From Lotus japonicus (taxonomy: Eukaryota; Streptophyta; Magnoliopsida; Fabales; Fabaceae), in contig NC_080042.1 in NCBI RefSeq assembly GCF_012489685.1, forward strand, positions 18,738,150 through 18,802,149: 64,000 bases of DNA, in the 5' to 3' direction. The position numbers were made by a program, and so were the translations under genes. The notes under the pieces were generated by a model. That model searched no databases and was not told where the DNA came from. It worked only from the letters and a program-made list of their open reading frames with translations. The first letter of the stretch is position 1; each line of letters opens with the position of its first letter. This document shows, in pieces, positions 11,856 through 23,071 of this stretch.

Positions 11856-12280
11856 GATTTTTCAGAGAATGAGGTTTAGGGTTCAGAGAGAAAGGGAAAT
11901 GTTGGAGGGAGGAGTATGAATGAATGCAATGCACACGAATAGTTTTAAAACCGTAAGTGTAAGTGAGTGGGAGATCGTGTGTGACAGTGCATATAGTGGG
12001 TTTAATGGTAACCGTTGACAGTTTTAAGGAATTAAAGGCAAAATCAACGGTTATAAAATAGATAGTCTGAAAATAGCGTAGTAGAGGAGAGTAGACATCA
12101 TCATTATAGCAGATATACCACGCGACTCAAGGAACTATGTCACAAATGAAGTGACACGTGTATTGTTGCTAACCACAGAAGTTTAACCGGTGGGTTAAGT
12201 GCTTGTGATCGAGTAACTTCTGAAGGAGGTTACATCTGATGACTTCAGAGGTACCATGGTCAGAAGTTCTGAAGAAAACC
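11856..12280 (-). promoter_or_regulatory. Spacer between pol and envelope-like ORF, leader-like
   Basis: 425 bp separate the pol stop from the ATG of the envelope-like ORF. On the minus strand the spacer holds TATA-like wording (TTTTATAACC, CACTATATGC) and then a CT-rich stretch typical of plant 5' leaders (TCCCTCCAACA, CTTTCTCTCTGAACCCTAAAC) just before the ATG. This suggests its own promoter or a spliced subgenomic RNA, but nothing here proves either. Confidence 0.35.
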
Positions 12281-15200
12281 TTACTCTGGACAAAAATCCA
12301 TGTTCAGGTTTTCAAGAATAAATAAAAACCTATCTTCTGCTAAGGGCTTAGTGAAAATATCTGCCCACTGATGGTCAGTATCAACATACTCTAATGATAG
12401 AGTGCCCTTCTGAACATGATCGCGAATATAATGATACTTTACCTCTATATGCTTTGCTCTTGAGTGTAGAATGGGGTTCTTGCTGAGTGAGATAGCAGCT
12501 GTGTTGTCACAATAAATAGGAACCTTCTTCAGAGACAAACCATAATCTTCCAGATGATTCTTCATCCATATGGTTTGTGTACAACATGTGGCATCTGAGA
12601 CATATTCTGCTTCAGCAGTTGATAGAGCAATTGTGTTCTGTCTTTTGCTTGACCATGTGACAAGATTAGATCCAAGGAAATGGCAGCTTCCAGAAGTGCT
12701 TTTCCTTTCCACTCTATCTCCAGCAAAGTCAGCATCACAAAAACCTGAAAGTGTATACTCTGATGTTTTTCTATACATCAAGCCAAGGTTAGTAGTTCCT
12801 TTCAGATATTTGAGGATTCTCTTAACAGCAGTTAAGTGAGTCTCTCTAGGATCTGATTGGAATCTAGCACAGAGATGCACACTAAACAATATATCAGGTC
12901 TAGAGGCAGTTAAGTAAAGAAGAGAGCCTATCATTCCACGATAGAGCTTCTGACAAACCTTAGAGGAAACTTCCTCTTTCTCAAGAATGCATGTTGGATG
13001 CATTGGAGTCTTTGAGATGTTGCAGTCACTCATGTTGAACTTCTTCAGAAGTTCCAAGGTGTACTTCTTCTGATGGATATAGGTGACTCCTGGTCGTTGA
13101 TCTATTTGAATTCCCAGGAAGTATTTAAGTTCTCCCATCATGCTCATTTCAAATTCAGCTTGCATTAACTTAGAGAATTCCTTGCACAAGGAGGGATTAG
13201 CAGAACCAAAAATGATATCATCAACATAAATCTGAACTATAAGAATGTCGTTCTTATAGGTTCTGCAGAAAAGAGTATTGTCACCTTTACCCCTTACAAA
13301 CTCATTCTGTAGAAGAAAGGAGCTGAGCCTTTCGTACCACGCTCTGGGAGCTTGTTTCAATCCATAGAGTGACTTCTTGAGCTTGTAGACATGCTCTGGG
13401 TGTTTGTCATCTTCAAAACCAGGAGGTTGCTTGACATACACTTCTTCTGCAATGTAGCCATTGAGGAAGGTACTTTTGACGTCCATCTGATGAAGAATGA
13501 TGTTGTGATTTACTGAGAAGGAAATCAGTAGCCTTATTGCTTCAAGCCTTGCTATAGGAGCAAAGGTCTCAGTGTAATAAATTCCCTCTTGTTGACTGTA
13601 GCCTTGAGCCACCAGTCTTGCCTTGTTTCTTGTTACTTCTCCTTTTTCATTCAGCTTGTTTCTGAATACCCACTTGGTTCCTATGACATGGAAACCTTTG
13701 GGTTTAGGCATTAAGGTCCATACATCATTCTTGGTGAACTGATCTAGCTCTTCTTGCATTGCCAGAATCCAGCCTTTGTCTTCAAGAGCTTCATCAACTG
13801 ATTTGGGCTCAATGAGAGAAACAAGTCCCTTCAGACTCAGAAGAGTCTCTTCTGAAGGTTTGAGCATTGACCTGGTTCTGACTGGAGCATCTTTGTTGCC
13901 AATAATCAGTTCTTCTGGGTGAGAGACAGCTATTCTTTTCTTCTTCTGAAGCTGATCAGAAGTTGTTGGAGCAGCTTCAGATGCTTCTGCCTCTGGAGCA
14001 ACATCCTTTGGGCTTTTCGTTGGTTGATTTTCTTCCGAACAATCAATGCTTAAATCTGCAAATCTTTCAAACAACTTTGACTTTTCTGAGCCAAGCTTAT
14101 CATCAAATCTAATTTGGATGGATTCCTCAACAGTTTGATGAATAATATTATAAATTCTAAAACATTTAGATCTTTCAGAATAACCAAGAAAATAACATTT
14201 TAAAGCTTTAGAGTCGAATTTACCCAATTGCTCCTTTGTGTTGAGCATGTAGCAACAGCTTCCAAAAGGATGGAAGTAAGAGATGTCAGGTTGTCTTCCT
14301 TTGCATAGCTCATAAGGAGTCTTCTCCAGAATTGGTCTAATGGAGATTCTGTTCTGGATGTAGCATGCAGTGTTGATTGCTTCTGCCCAGAAGTGCTTGG
14401 CCATACTTGATTCTTGCATCATGGTGCGAGCCATCTCCTGAAGAGTTCTATTCTTTCTTTCAACAACTCCATTTTGTTGAGGAGTACGAGGACAGGAGAA
14501 GTTATGAGAGATTCCTTGGGAGTTGAATAATTCTTCAAAAGCTTTGTTCTCAAATTCTCCACCATGGTCACTTCTGACAGTAATCACAGAAGATTGAAAC
14601 TCCTTCTGAACTAGGATAATGAAATTGGTAAACACAGTGTGTGTTTCATCTTTGTGCCTTAGGAACTTTACCCATGTCCACCTGCTGTAGTCATCTACAA
14701 TGACTAACCCATACTTCTTTCCTCCAATGGATTCAGTCTTCACTGGTCCAAAAAGATCAATGTGAAGTAGCTCAAGGGGTCTTGTTGTAGATACCACATT
14801 CTTTGCTTTAAATGGCTTCTTGGTGAATTTTCCCTTCTGACAAGCTTCACATAGAGCCTCTGATGAGTACTTCAGACGAGGCAATCCTCTGACGAGATTT
14901 AGCTTGCTAAGTTGAGAAATTTTCCTGAGGCTTGCATGTCCTAGGCGTCTGTGCCAGATCCATTGCTCATCATTAACTGACATGAGACACTTGACCTTCT
15001 AAGATAGCAGTTCAGAAGATCTGATTTTGTAAATATCATTTTTCCTCCTCCCAGAAAACAAAACAGATCCATCTGTTTGACTAACAGCTTTGCATCCGGT
15101 TTGATTGAAGATCACATCGTAACCTTTGTCAGCAATTTGGCTTATGGAGAGCAAGTTGTGAAATAATCCTTCCACCAGAAGTACATCATTGATGATTGGA

Positions 15201-15523
15201 ATTTTTCCATCTCCTATGGAACCTTTTCCAATGATTTTTCCCTTCTGGTTTCCTCCAAAGCCAACATCTCCTCCTGACTTAAGCGGTGTCAGTTCTTGGA
15301 ATATAGACCTTGTGCCCGTCATGTGTCGCGAGCATCCACTGTCCAGGTACCATGACAGGTGTCTTAACTGAGCTGCATAAGATGTCTGCAACAGGAATAA
15401 TTTTTGCTTTAGGTACCCATATCTTGGGTCCTTTTTTGTTAGTTTTCCCAGAAGTTCTTGGAACTTTGGGTGCAACAGGAGGATAATGCAGTGGAACTTG
15501 AGTGTAATATTTAGACATGTCAA
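12281..15523 (-). pseudogene. pol: Sirevirus pol: protease, integrase, RT, RNase H
   Basis: The minus-strand frame opens in the protease (WYLDSGCSRHMTG, D-S-G active site, near 15340). It meets an in-frame TAG at 14999-15001 and then stays open for 900 codons. Integrase shows the HHCC finger (WHRRLGH ... CEACQKGK) and catalytic core pieces HIDLFGPV, RSDHGGEFEN and NGVVERKNRT. Reverse transcriptase has the YVDD box near 13215. RNase H shows DADFAGD and STAEAEYV, and the C-terminus reads DIFTKPL. All key catalytic residues look intact. The frame is +1 relative to gag, and the switch falls near 15360-15400. With the TAG, normal translation of a full Gag-Pol is unlikely. Confidence 0.88.
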
Positions 15524-17153
15524 GTTTAAACTTTCCCTTTGGTTTCACCACCTTTGGTGTAACCTTTTCTGGGATGATAGTGCCAGCTAGCACGAAATGC
15601 TCATGCAAAGGTTTGCGTTTGGGCTCAGATGACTCATCTTTCATGGATTGAAAGTAGCCAAGGCCACTGTTCTCATTTCTGCTCATGCCATAGATCATTG
15701 AAGCCATAAGACTTCTGTCTATGCCCTTTGCAAGGAACTTTTGAAACGCTTTCTCATATTTTGTCTCATACTTAACATCAGATGATGCAAGTTGGTCTTC
15801 TAGCACATCATTTTTAGCACGAAGAACAGCATTGTCATTAACAAGAATATAGTTTTCATCCATGAGTTCAGAGACTGACTTCTCATGAACTTTTGAAGAA
15901 CTGGTTTTAACAGCATATTTCTTTTTAAGCTCTTTATGCTTATTTAGCAGAATATCATGTTTCTTCATTATTTCAGATAAAGCAGTTTTTAGCTCAGATA
16001 GAGAAAAGGCAGAGAATACCTCATCATCATTCTCAGAGTCTGAATCATTTTCTGAAGCTTCAGCACCTCTGCTAGTGGTAGCCATTAGAGCCTCCACAGC
16101 TTCATCTTCTTCTGACTCAGCTTCATCAGAATCAGTTGCATCAAAGGTTATGAGAGCTTTCTTCTTGAATACTTTTCTTGGTCTCTTGTCCTTCTTAAGC
16201 TTGGGACAGTCACTCTTGTAGTGCCCATATTCCTTGCACTCGAAGCAAGTGACTTCCTTTCCAGATGACTTCTTCTGACCAGATGAAAATTCATATCTTC
16301 CTGAACTTTTCTTTGGTCCTTTTCCCTTGCTATGTCTGTTCTTCCAGAGTTTGCTTAACCTCTTTGTGAAAAGAGACGGGTCTTCATCATCAGACGCATC
16401 TGATAGCTCTTCAGATGAATTTTCCTCTTCTGCCTGATAGGCTTTTGCTTTGTCAGACTTTGACTTAAGAGCAATAGACTTGTCTTTCTTTTGAGGCTTG
16501 TCTCCTTTGAGTTCAATCTCATGGCTTCTGAGATGACTCACGAGCTCTTCTAACTTCAACGAGTTCAAATTCCTGGAGAGTTTCAGGGAAGTGACAAAAG
16601 CTCTCCACTCCTTAGGCAAACTTCTGATAATCTTCTTGACATGATCACCAGTAGAGTAGCCCTTGTTTAGCACTCTGATTCCAGCAATCAGAGTTTGAAA
16701 CCTTGAGTACATCTCCTCAATGGTTTCACCAAATTCCATCTTAAACTGCTCATATTGTTGTATGAAAGCAAGAGCCTTGGTTTCCTTGACTTCTTCATTT
16801 CCTTCATGCGTCATGACCAAGGAGTCAAAGATGGATTTAGCAGTTTCTTTGTCAGAGATCTTCTCATACTCAATATATGATATTGAGCTGAATAGCATAG
16901 ACTTCGCCTTGTGATGATCCTTGAAACGCTTCTTCTGAGCGTCAGTCATTTCAGAACGAGGGATCTTCACTCCTGAAGCATCTACTGGATCAGTATAGCC
17001 TTCAATGACCATATCCCAGAGATCTGGGTCAGTGCCAAGGAAATAACATTCTATTCTGTCTTTCCAGTACTCAAACTTTTCACCATCAAAGATTGGTGCT
17101 CTGAGTTGATTGTTGTTGTTGTTGTTGTCAGCGGAAGTATTGGCTTGGGCCAT
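15279..17153 (-). CDS. gag: Sirevirus Gag
   Basis: I chose ATG 17153 (MAQANTSADNN); the open frame extends slightly upstream without a better ATG. Gag is the structural nucleocapsid that packages element RNA in the cytoplasm. The N-terminal capsid-like part (APIFDGEKFEYWKDRI to about residue 220) is the copia Gag type. A zinc knuckle C-x2-C-x4-H-x4-C (CFECKEYGHYKSDC) lies near residues 303-316. An acidic region and a long heptad-rich segment (about 390-470) follow; long coiled coils in Gag are typical of Sireviruses. The last 25-30 codons read out of frame through protease-coding sequence, so the true junction to pol lies near 15360-15400. Confidence 0.88.
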   Translation of the reverse strand: MAQANTSADNNNNNNQLRAPIFDGEKFEYWKDRIECYFLGTDPDLWDMVIEGYTDPVDASGVKIPRSEMTDAQKKRFKDHHKAKSMLFSSISYIEYEKISDKETAKSIFDSLVMTHEGNEEVKETKALAFIQQYEQFKMEFGETIEEMYSRFQTLIAGIRVLNKGYSTGDHVKKIIRSLPKEWRAFVTSLKLSRNLNSLKLEELVSHLRSHEIELKGDKPQKKDKSIALKSKSDKAKAYQAEEENSSEELSDASDDEDPSLFTKRLSKLWKNRHSKGKGPKKSSGRYEFSSGQKKSSGKEVTCFECKEYGHYKSDCPKLKKDKRPRKVFKKKALITFDATDSDEAESEEDEAVEALMATTSRGAEASENDSDSENDDEVFSAFSLSELKTALSEIMKKHDILLNKHKELKKKYAVKTSSSKVHEKSVSELMDENYILVNDNAVLRAKNDVLEDQLASSDVKYETKYEKAFQKFLAKGIDRSLMASMIYGMSRNENSGLGYFQSMKDESSEPKRKPLHEHFVLAGTIIPEKVTPKVVKPKGKFKLDMSKYYTQVPLHYPPVAPKVPRTSGKTNKKGPKIWVPKAKIIPVADILCSSVKTPVMVPGQWMLATHDGHKVYIPRTDTA

Positions 17154-17217
17154 TGTTTGTTTTTCACACAAGGTTCTGGATCACTGAACACTGTTAGGTC
17201 TTAAAATCAGAACCGGA

Positions 17218-17230
17218 GCTCTGATGCCAA
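17218..17230 (-). other. Primer-binding site of the Sirevirus
   Basis: TTGGCATCAGAGC begins two bases from the LTR edge. It matches the plant initiator tRNA-Met complement TGGTATCAGAGC except for C in place of T. It sets the element's direction as minus. Confidence 0.85.
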
Positions 17231-17231
17231 T

Positions 17232-18472
17232 TGAAGGTGCGAAAAACACTAGAAAGGGGGGGTTTGAATAGAGTTTTTGAATCACGGGTATATTTTTAAG
17301 CTTTTTCAAAACTCAAAGATAAAAACTAAGTGTTGAATGATAGGAAGTAAAGCACGCAAGTATTTTATCCTGGTTCACTTGAGATAAAAGCTCAAGCTAA
17401 TCCAGTCCACCTGTGAAGGTGATTTCTTCCTTCTTCTGATGAAGGCAATCCACTAAAATCAATGAGTGTTACAACTGCACTTTGCAACCTGCTAAGTGAC
17501 TAACAATACACTGATTTTCACACTAGTATCCTCTTAAGAAGCTGATCTACCGATCCTCTTAAGACTAGCTAAAAACTGAATCAGCCTTGATTCAGTCCTC
17601 TCAAGATCCGACCAACCTTGGTCTCTTGATGAACTTTACAATGTGATGTAAAAGGTTTCGGGTTTACAATAAGTGCTTCTAACAAGCGAATAGTAAACTC
17701 AGAAGTTTAAGAACAGTGAAGAAATAATGCTAAGAGAATGGTTCGTATGTGTTGAATATTTTCAGCAAAGTTTCTTAACTTCTTTCTTCTTTCTTCAGCC
17801 TTTATATTCTCCAAGACTTGTGATGTAACCGTTGCTAGGGTTTTATCCGTTGGAGTGGCAATTCTGTAATATCAGACTGCTAGGCTGTACAAGGTAGGTG
17901 GCGGACAGACTGAGACTTGTACGACGTTGTACTGTGATAGCGACCTGTCCTTTCACCAGTTGACTTGTGATCAAAGAGCTTCAGATGAACGTTGGTGAAC
18001 CTTCTGATCATCGTCAGATTGAAGCTTGGATTCTTCTGACCTTGCAACTTCTGCTACTGAACACGTTCCTCAGAACTTCTAAACGTCATAGCAAGAATAG
18101 CTTGGGTCTTCAGAACCAACTTCTTGCAAGTCTTCAGAACTTGAGTCTTTTGCTTCTGGACCGTTCCACTGGAACATCTGGTCTTCAGAACTTCTGACTC
18201 GGGTTCTTCAGAACTTCTTGAGAGCTTCCATCTTCAGAGCTTCTGAAGTATTTGCCACTGTTCAGAACGAACATGGTAGGTTAAAGAGCTCTCTTTTTAG
18301 TAACCCTTGGTTCTTCTTCTTCTGATCGAATAGGCTTGGGTCAGATTCAGAACTTGTTTGTCACATCTTAAAAAGACAAACGTTAGGGTACCACAATTGT
18401 TCATCATCACAAACCTTAATTGTAATCATCAAAACATAGAGATGCAATCACTGATCATACCTTGATCTTACA
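17232..18472 (-). repeat. 5' LTR of the Sirevirus (complete)
   Basis: About 1.24 kb with TG...CA ends on the element strand, next to target duplication CTCCC. A TATA box (TATAAA, plus-strand coordinates 17801-17806) lies in GAATATAAAGGC, so transcription should start about 30 bp further on the minus strand, near 17770. Many short CTTCAGAA/TTCTGAAG words occur, as in the element body. Confidence 0.9.
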
Positions 18473-20394
18473 CTCCCTTTACTTGCTCTAGTGCTCAAGT
18501 GATAGCTGAGTGCATACTGTTTGCATCTGAATTATATATAAAAGACTCTTAAAAACAACTACTTAATTCTCCATTACAAAGAATATACATTACATCAGAA
18601 CCTAATTATTATTTGTCAGTGACATAAGTGTCGAAAATAATAGTAATGGAAATTTCGAATGGTGTGGATAAGGGTTAAAAGTCCAATCTCATAAGAATGA
18701 AAAATCTTCATTTACATCAAAATCTCTCTCATATTTCTCTACCTCACTATCACCACCGTTTTTCTTATAAATTATCCACAAACACACTCACAAATTCCAC
18801 ACAGTACCTAACATCATATGCAAATTTTGTTTTCACTGCAACCAGAGTCTGTTCTCTGGCATAAAAAAGCACTTCATAAAGTAAGAAGGTATCACATTTT
18901 GAATTTAAATCTTTAAAATATTTATTTCTAATTAAAAAATCAAATGAAACTTGCTTCCAAATCAGCAGCAATCATAGGTGCTATTCCTGATTGTTGTCCA
19001 ACTTTAACATGAATTAATATGAACTCATGCTAATTCAAATGAAACTTGCTTCCAAATCAGCAGCTTCCAGTCGTATCTGCATTCTAAGTAACAAAAAATC
19101 AAGAACTCATGAAGTGAGATTGATAGACATGTTAGAGTATGATAGACTAAAGACCACCAAACATAATAGCAATATGTGCAACATCAATCTAGCTATGATA
19201 GTGCAAAGATAGCAATCAAATTTGCAGACAGATATGAAAGCCAAAGAACGAATTGAAGCCACTTTTTGGCTATGGCCTTCCAGTGGTTTCCATAACCAAT
19301 CAGATCTATTTGTAAGGGGAAACTAATCACATGCTACTAAAGAAGATGAATGGAAGAAAACCCCTCTAGAAATTTTAGACCCATTATATTTGTTGAACGG
19401 CTAAAACAACTCTTTGCTTTATGTAGCACTATTGTTGAAAGTACAATAACCAAATCAAAAGCATATGCTGATACTAAATCGTAATGTGATAATTACACAC
19501 TCATGCAAGCAAGACTTCCAATCACACTAAAGTTTGATTAATTGAACCAATGATTAATTATAAAATCTAATATTGCCTTCAAAAAGTGACTTTTAATATA
19601 TGTAATGATGATAGATAGATGTAGAATTGATGAACTAAGTCAGTAAAACTATATATGCATCACAGTAGTGCAACACCAAACACACATCTATATCTCTTAT
19701 CTGGTGAATATATACATATGCATCACAGTAGTGCAACACCAAACACACATTTCTATCTCTTATCTGGTGAATATATACATATAATGGACTGAGAAAAACC
19801 TCCATGAGTACTGGTCTCACATGTTTCGTGGCTTACTTGAAATGAGAGCAAGATAAGATCTTGAGTCATCAATCATGTTTCATCTTCAGCTAGCTGAGAA
19901 TCAGAGAGTGTAGTCAGAAAGAGGTATGCACCTCATTGTTGTTCTGTACCTACGGATAAATTCATGTCAAATGTTTCTAGGGAAGCCAAGAAAATCAATT
20001 TATTGTTAGAACATTGGTTTAGGCGTTTAGCATATTAGAAAGGATAGCACCAGTTTTAAAAGTCTAACCTCAATAGTATAGCTTGAGCGAACAAAGATAA
20101 GCAGTAAAATCTCATCCATGATATGTAGTTCTGTAGTTGTAACGGCAAGCACCAACAATAATAATTAATTTCCTCGGTGCAAGAAGCAGGCAAAAAGAAA
20201 AAATTACCAAATAAAAAAGTTGCAAGGAAAAAATCTACAACTTCTCCTTTCTCTCCCCTCAATTCTTTCACTCCCTCAATCCACTTCACTGACAATGATT
20301 AGGTTAATCAAAACATACACATATCAATGTTTCACCTCCTATAACATAGGACACAAATTTTAGATGCAAATTAAGAAAAACGAATAAAATATAA
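18473..20394. other. Probable Helitron interior right of the Sirevirus
   Basis: This continues the sequence broken at 7777. No recognisable gene is seen. Two small tandem duplications occur: a 63-bp unit twice at 19651-19785, and a 29-bp word repeated 95 bp apart at 18941 and 19036. A minus-strand frame at 20056-20295 is open but unrecognised. Confidence 0.45.
19651..19785. repeat. 63-bp tandem duplication
   Basis: Two nearly identical copies of a unit starting ATGCATCACAGTAGTGCAAC, at 19657 and 19720. Confidence 0.85.
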
Positions 20395-21581
20395 TCACAT
20401 ACAAAGGAGAATCAGAAAACATAAAAAACAAATCAAAATATTGCAAAATTCCATATAGAATATAAAATGGACTCACCATCCATGGCTTCGAAAGAATCTC
20501 TTTTGGTGGAATATCTATAAAAAAAAACCTGAAGAAAAGAATTTGAAATTAGCATGGCAAGTGATGAACGAAATTGACCTTGAAGTCAAACATGAGTGAA
20601 TGAAAGTTAAAGGTAAAGTAAAATAAAATTGAAAAAAACCATAACATATTATGCAAGCAAAGGAAGAAAATAATTTGAAACCTCCATCTGCAACCTTCCC
20701 AATCAGTCCAAGGCAGCAAATCGGAGGGATGCGATTGCAAGTCGATGGCAAAGTGGTTCCGTTGAGAGATGAGACGATTTTGTGGGGGTGGTTCCGTTCA
20801 GTGGAGAGATGAGATGAAAATTGCATGGAGGAGATGAATTCTATGGAGGAGATAGTGGAGGTAGGCAGAGTTTTAAGAGGGTTTTTGCTGATGAGATGTA
20901 TTATTGATTTAAATCACTTATCACAGATTTTATCTTAAGATAAAATCATGAAATAAATAACATAAATCCTAATCAAATCTAAAATTTAAAAATGTACTAA
21001 ATAAATATAGATAAAAACTATCAAAATCTAGCAAATCACAATAAAAACTCATAAAATCCGGAATTAATTAAAAATCTAAAAATTCAATAAAAATACCATA
21101 AAAAATAATTAATACTCTAAAAATAAATAATAATATAAATTAAGATAAAATACAGAAATAAACAACATAAATCCTAATCAAAACTAAAATTTAAAAATGT
21201 ACTAAATAAAAATAGATAAAAACTATCAAAATCTAGCAAATCACAATAAAAACTCATAAAATCCGGAATTAATTAAAAATCCGAAAATTCAATAAAAATA
21301 CCATAAAAATTAATTAATACTATAAAAATAAATCAAAAATAAATTAAGATAAAATCAAGAAATAAAAAACCTAAATCCTAATCAAATCTAAAATTTAAAA
21401 ATGTATTTTTTTATTAAGGAGAAATAAGGTAAGGAAAAATCTGGGCACATGTGGCAAGTGGGGCCAAGGAGAAAGAGCTTACATGTAAAATATTAGGTGA
21501 TAATTAATCTGGGAGCGACACGTCACTAACTTGGCCTGTGAGAGCGACACGTCATGCTAGAAGTTGTTCTTTTCTAATATA
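20395..21581 (-). repeat. 1.2-kb repeat block, copy 1 (Helitron 5'-side type)
   Basis: It matches 25605-26768 at high identity, from ATCACATACAAAGGAGAATCA to TTGTTCTTTTCTAATAT. It contains about 2.3 tandem copies of a 204-bp AT-rich unit (starts near 20942, 21146 and 21350). The right edge directly abuts the next Helitron-like terminus at 21582, as expected if it is the 5' end of a minus-strand Helitron. An ORF shared by both copies (20515-20826 minus) shows no known domain. A donor-like ATGGATG|GTGAGTC follows a short exon-like stretch at 20477-20510. Confidence 0.65.
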
Positions 21582-22422
21582 CTAGTGTTTTTTTACCCGC
21601 GCGTTGCATGGGGAATATGTCTATTGTATTTGATACATCGATTCATATTTTAAATTATAAATATTTAAGATGCTAAGAATGTAAGAATAATCATAATAAA
21701 GATGTAGATATTTAAAGAGCACAAATTTTGAAAAACACAGAAGTTTTAATTTTTGCATATGTGAGGTATAACTGAATTTTGTTTGTGAAGATGTATACTC
21801 GTGTTGCATAAAGGGTAATGCTTTTGTGTTTTAGATATATAACAATACATAAATATATAATTATTTTTTAAATTATTAAAAATACACTTAAGTTATAGAA
21901 AATGAATTTTATTTTTTTTAACTCGTATAAATTTTCATTTTCATGTAAAATGTTTCTCCCCGTGAGATCTCGTAACTCTAATTTGTTAGCACTAATAAAT
22001 TCAGGTCATAATTTTATAGTACATATGTATTAATATTTTGTATTCCTCTTACTTTTCTTATTATCAAATTATTATAGTTATATACTTATATAAATATACA
22101 CTCTTAAAATTTTGAAAATAATACTAAAGTTAATTATATTAAATTTATTCTATTAAAATAATATCAATTAATTAGTTTAGAATATAATGATTGTATAAAA
22201 AAAGTATAATGATACTTTTTATATAAAACAAAATCTCACGTAGATAGCATTATAGTACTTTAAAATTCAAACATACAATTGAAAATTATACGCAAATACA
22301 AACAACAACCGCTTTTAGGTTTCAGAGTAGACTTAAATGCAAATCATCTTACTCAATGGATTCTCATTTATCAGAGAAACAAAATCTTATAAATTTCATA
22401 AATCAATATAGAAGGGGAAATT
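21582..22422 (-). mobile_element. Helitron-like 3' terminus and body
   Basis: CTAG followed by T on the minus strand (terminus 21582), with the ACCCGCGCGTTGCATGGG hairpin just inside. The body is AT-rich with no recognised gene. It stops where the next identical-type terminus begins at 22423. Confidence 0.55.
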
Positions 22423-23025
22423 CTAGTGTTTTTTTACCCGCGCGTTGCACGGGGAATATGTCTATCGTATTTGATACATCAATCAATTATTTGATTATTT
22501 AAAATATATTGAACAACATATGAAATAGAAGGGTCTCAAATGCTAAGCAAAGTGGACCAAAAGACTTGTCATCTAAGCCTGATTGAGATCAAGATGAAAT
22601 TGTTTCACATTCTTCATGAACATGAAAACAATGACACAAATAATAGATATAAGGAATCACCAATAAAGCAAACGATAAACACATATTATGGAAAAAAAAA
22701 AGGATGTGATAGTAACACTAATCAGGATTGTAAAAGATAAATCATAAAGTATGACATCATTTTGTGTTTATACCAAGTCATCCAAGTTTGAGTCAATATT
22801 GCAAGGTACCTACAAAATTTATGAAATATATCGGAATTTTTTTTTGGTTTGTTTGCTTTGTCCTGTTTTCTTTCCGGCACTTTCTAGGTTTTCCTATCTT
22901 TCTGTCTTTGGGTTTCTTCTGTTTGATTTTTGTCTGGCTCGATCTTTGGGTGTACTTTCGTGATTTTTCCGCCGGTGTTGGTTGGTTTGTATTTCCTGCT
23001 TAAGAGTTTGCTCTCAAGCCTTTTG

Positions 23026-23071
<46 letters not shown>

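Larger units (their letters stand above)
7778..18472 (-). mobile_element. Sirevirus-type Ty1/copia retrotransposon
   Basis: A full-span element bounded by direct target duplications CTCCC (7773-7777 and 18473-18477). LTRs lie at 17232-18472 (5') and 7778-8828 (3', incomplete). The primer-binding site at 17218-17230 reads TTGGCATCAGAGC on the minus strand, close to the initiator tRNA-Met complement. Order on the minus strand is gag, protease, integrase, reverse transcriptase, RNase H, then a long envelope-like ORF. The coiled-coil-rich Gag and the extra 3' ORF are hallmarks of Sireviruses such as soybean SIRE1. I count about six mismatches between the 1051-bp shared LTR parts, so insertion was recent. 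Gag-pol and the extra ORF each carry lesions. Confidence 0.9.

Noticed and set aside
15189..15371. Plus-strand ORFs over gag-pol and over the LINE (for example 29145-29873)
   Set aside because: Shadow frames of strongly supported minus-strand retroelement proteins.
20515..20826. ORF repeated at 25723-26052 as a conserved gene
   Set aside because: Conservation is explained by the recent block duplication; composition is T-rich and no family is recognised.
22751..23003. Hydrophobic ORFs of 70-79 codons, possibly a membrane protein
   Set aside because: They read a T-rich LINE tail; hydrophobicity follows from T-rich codons.
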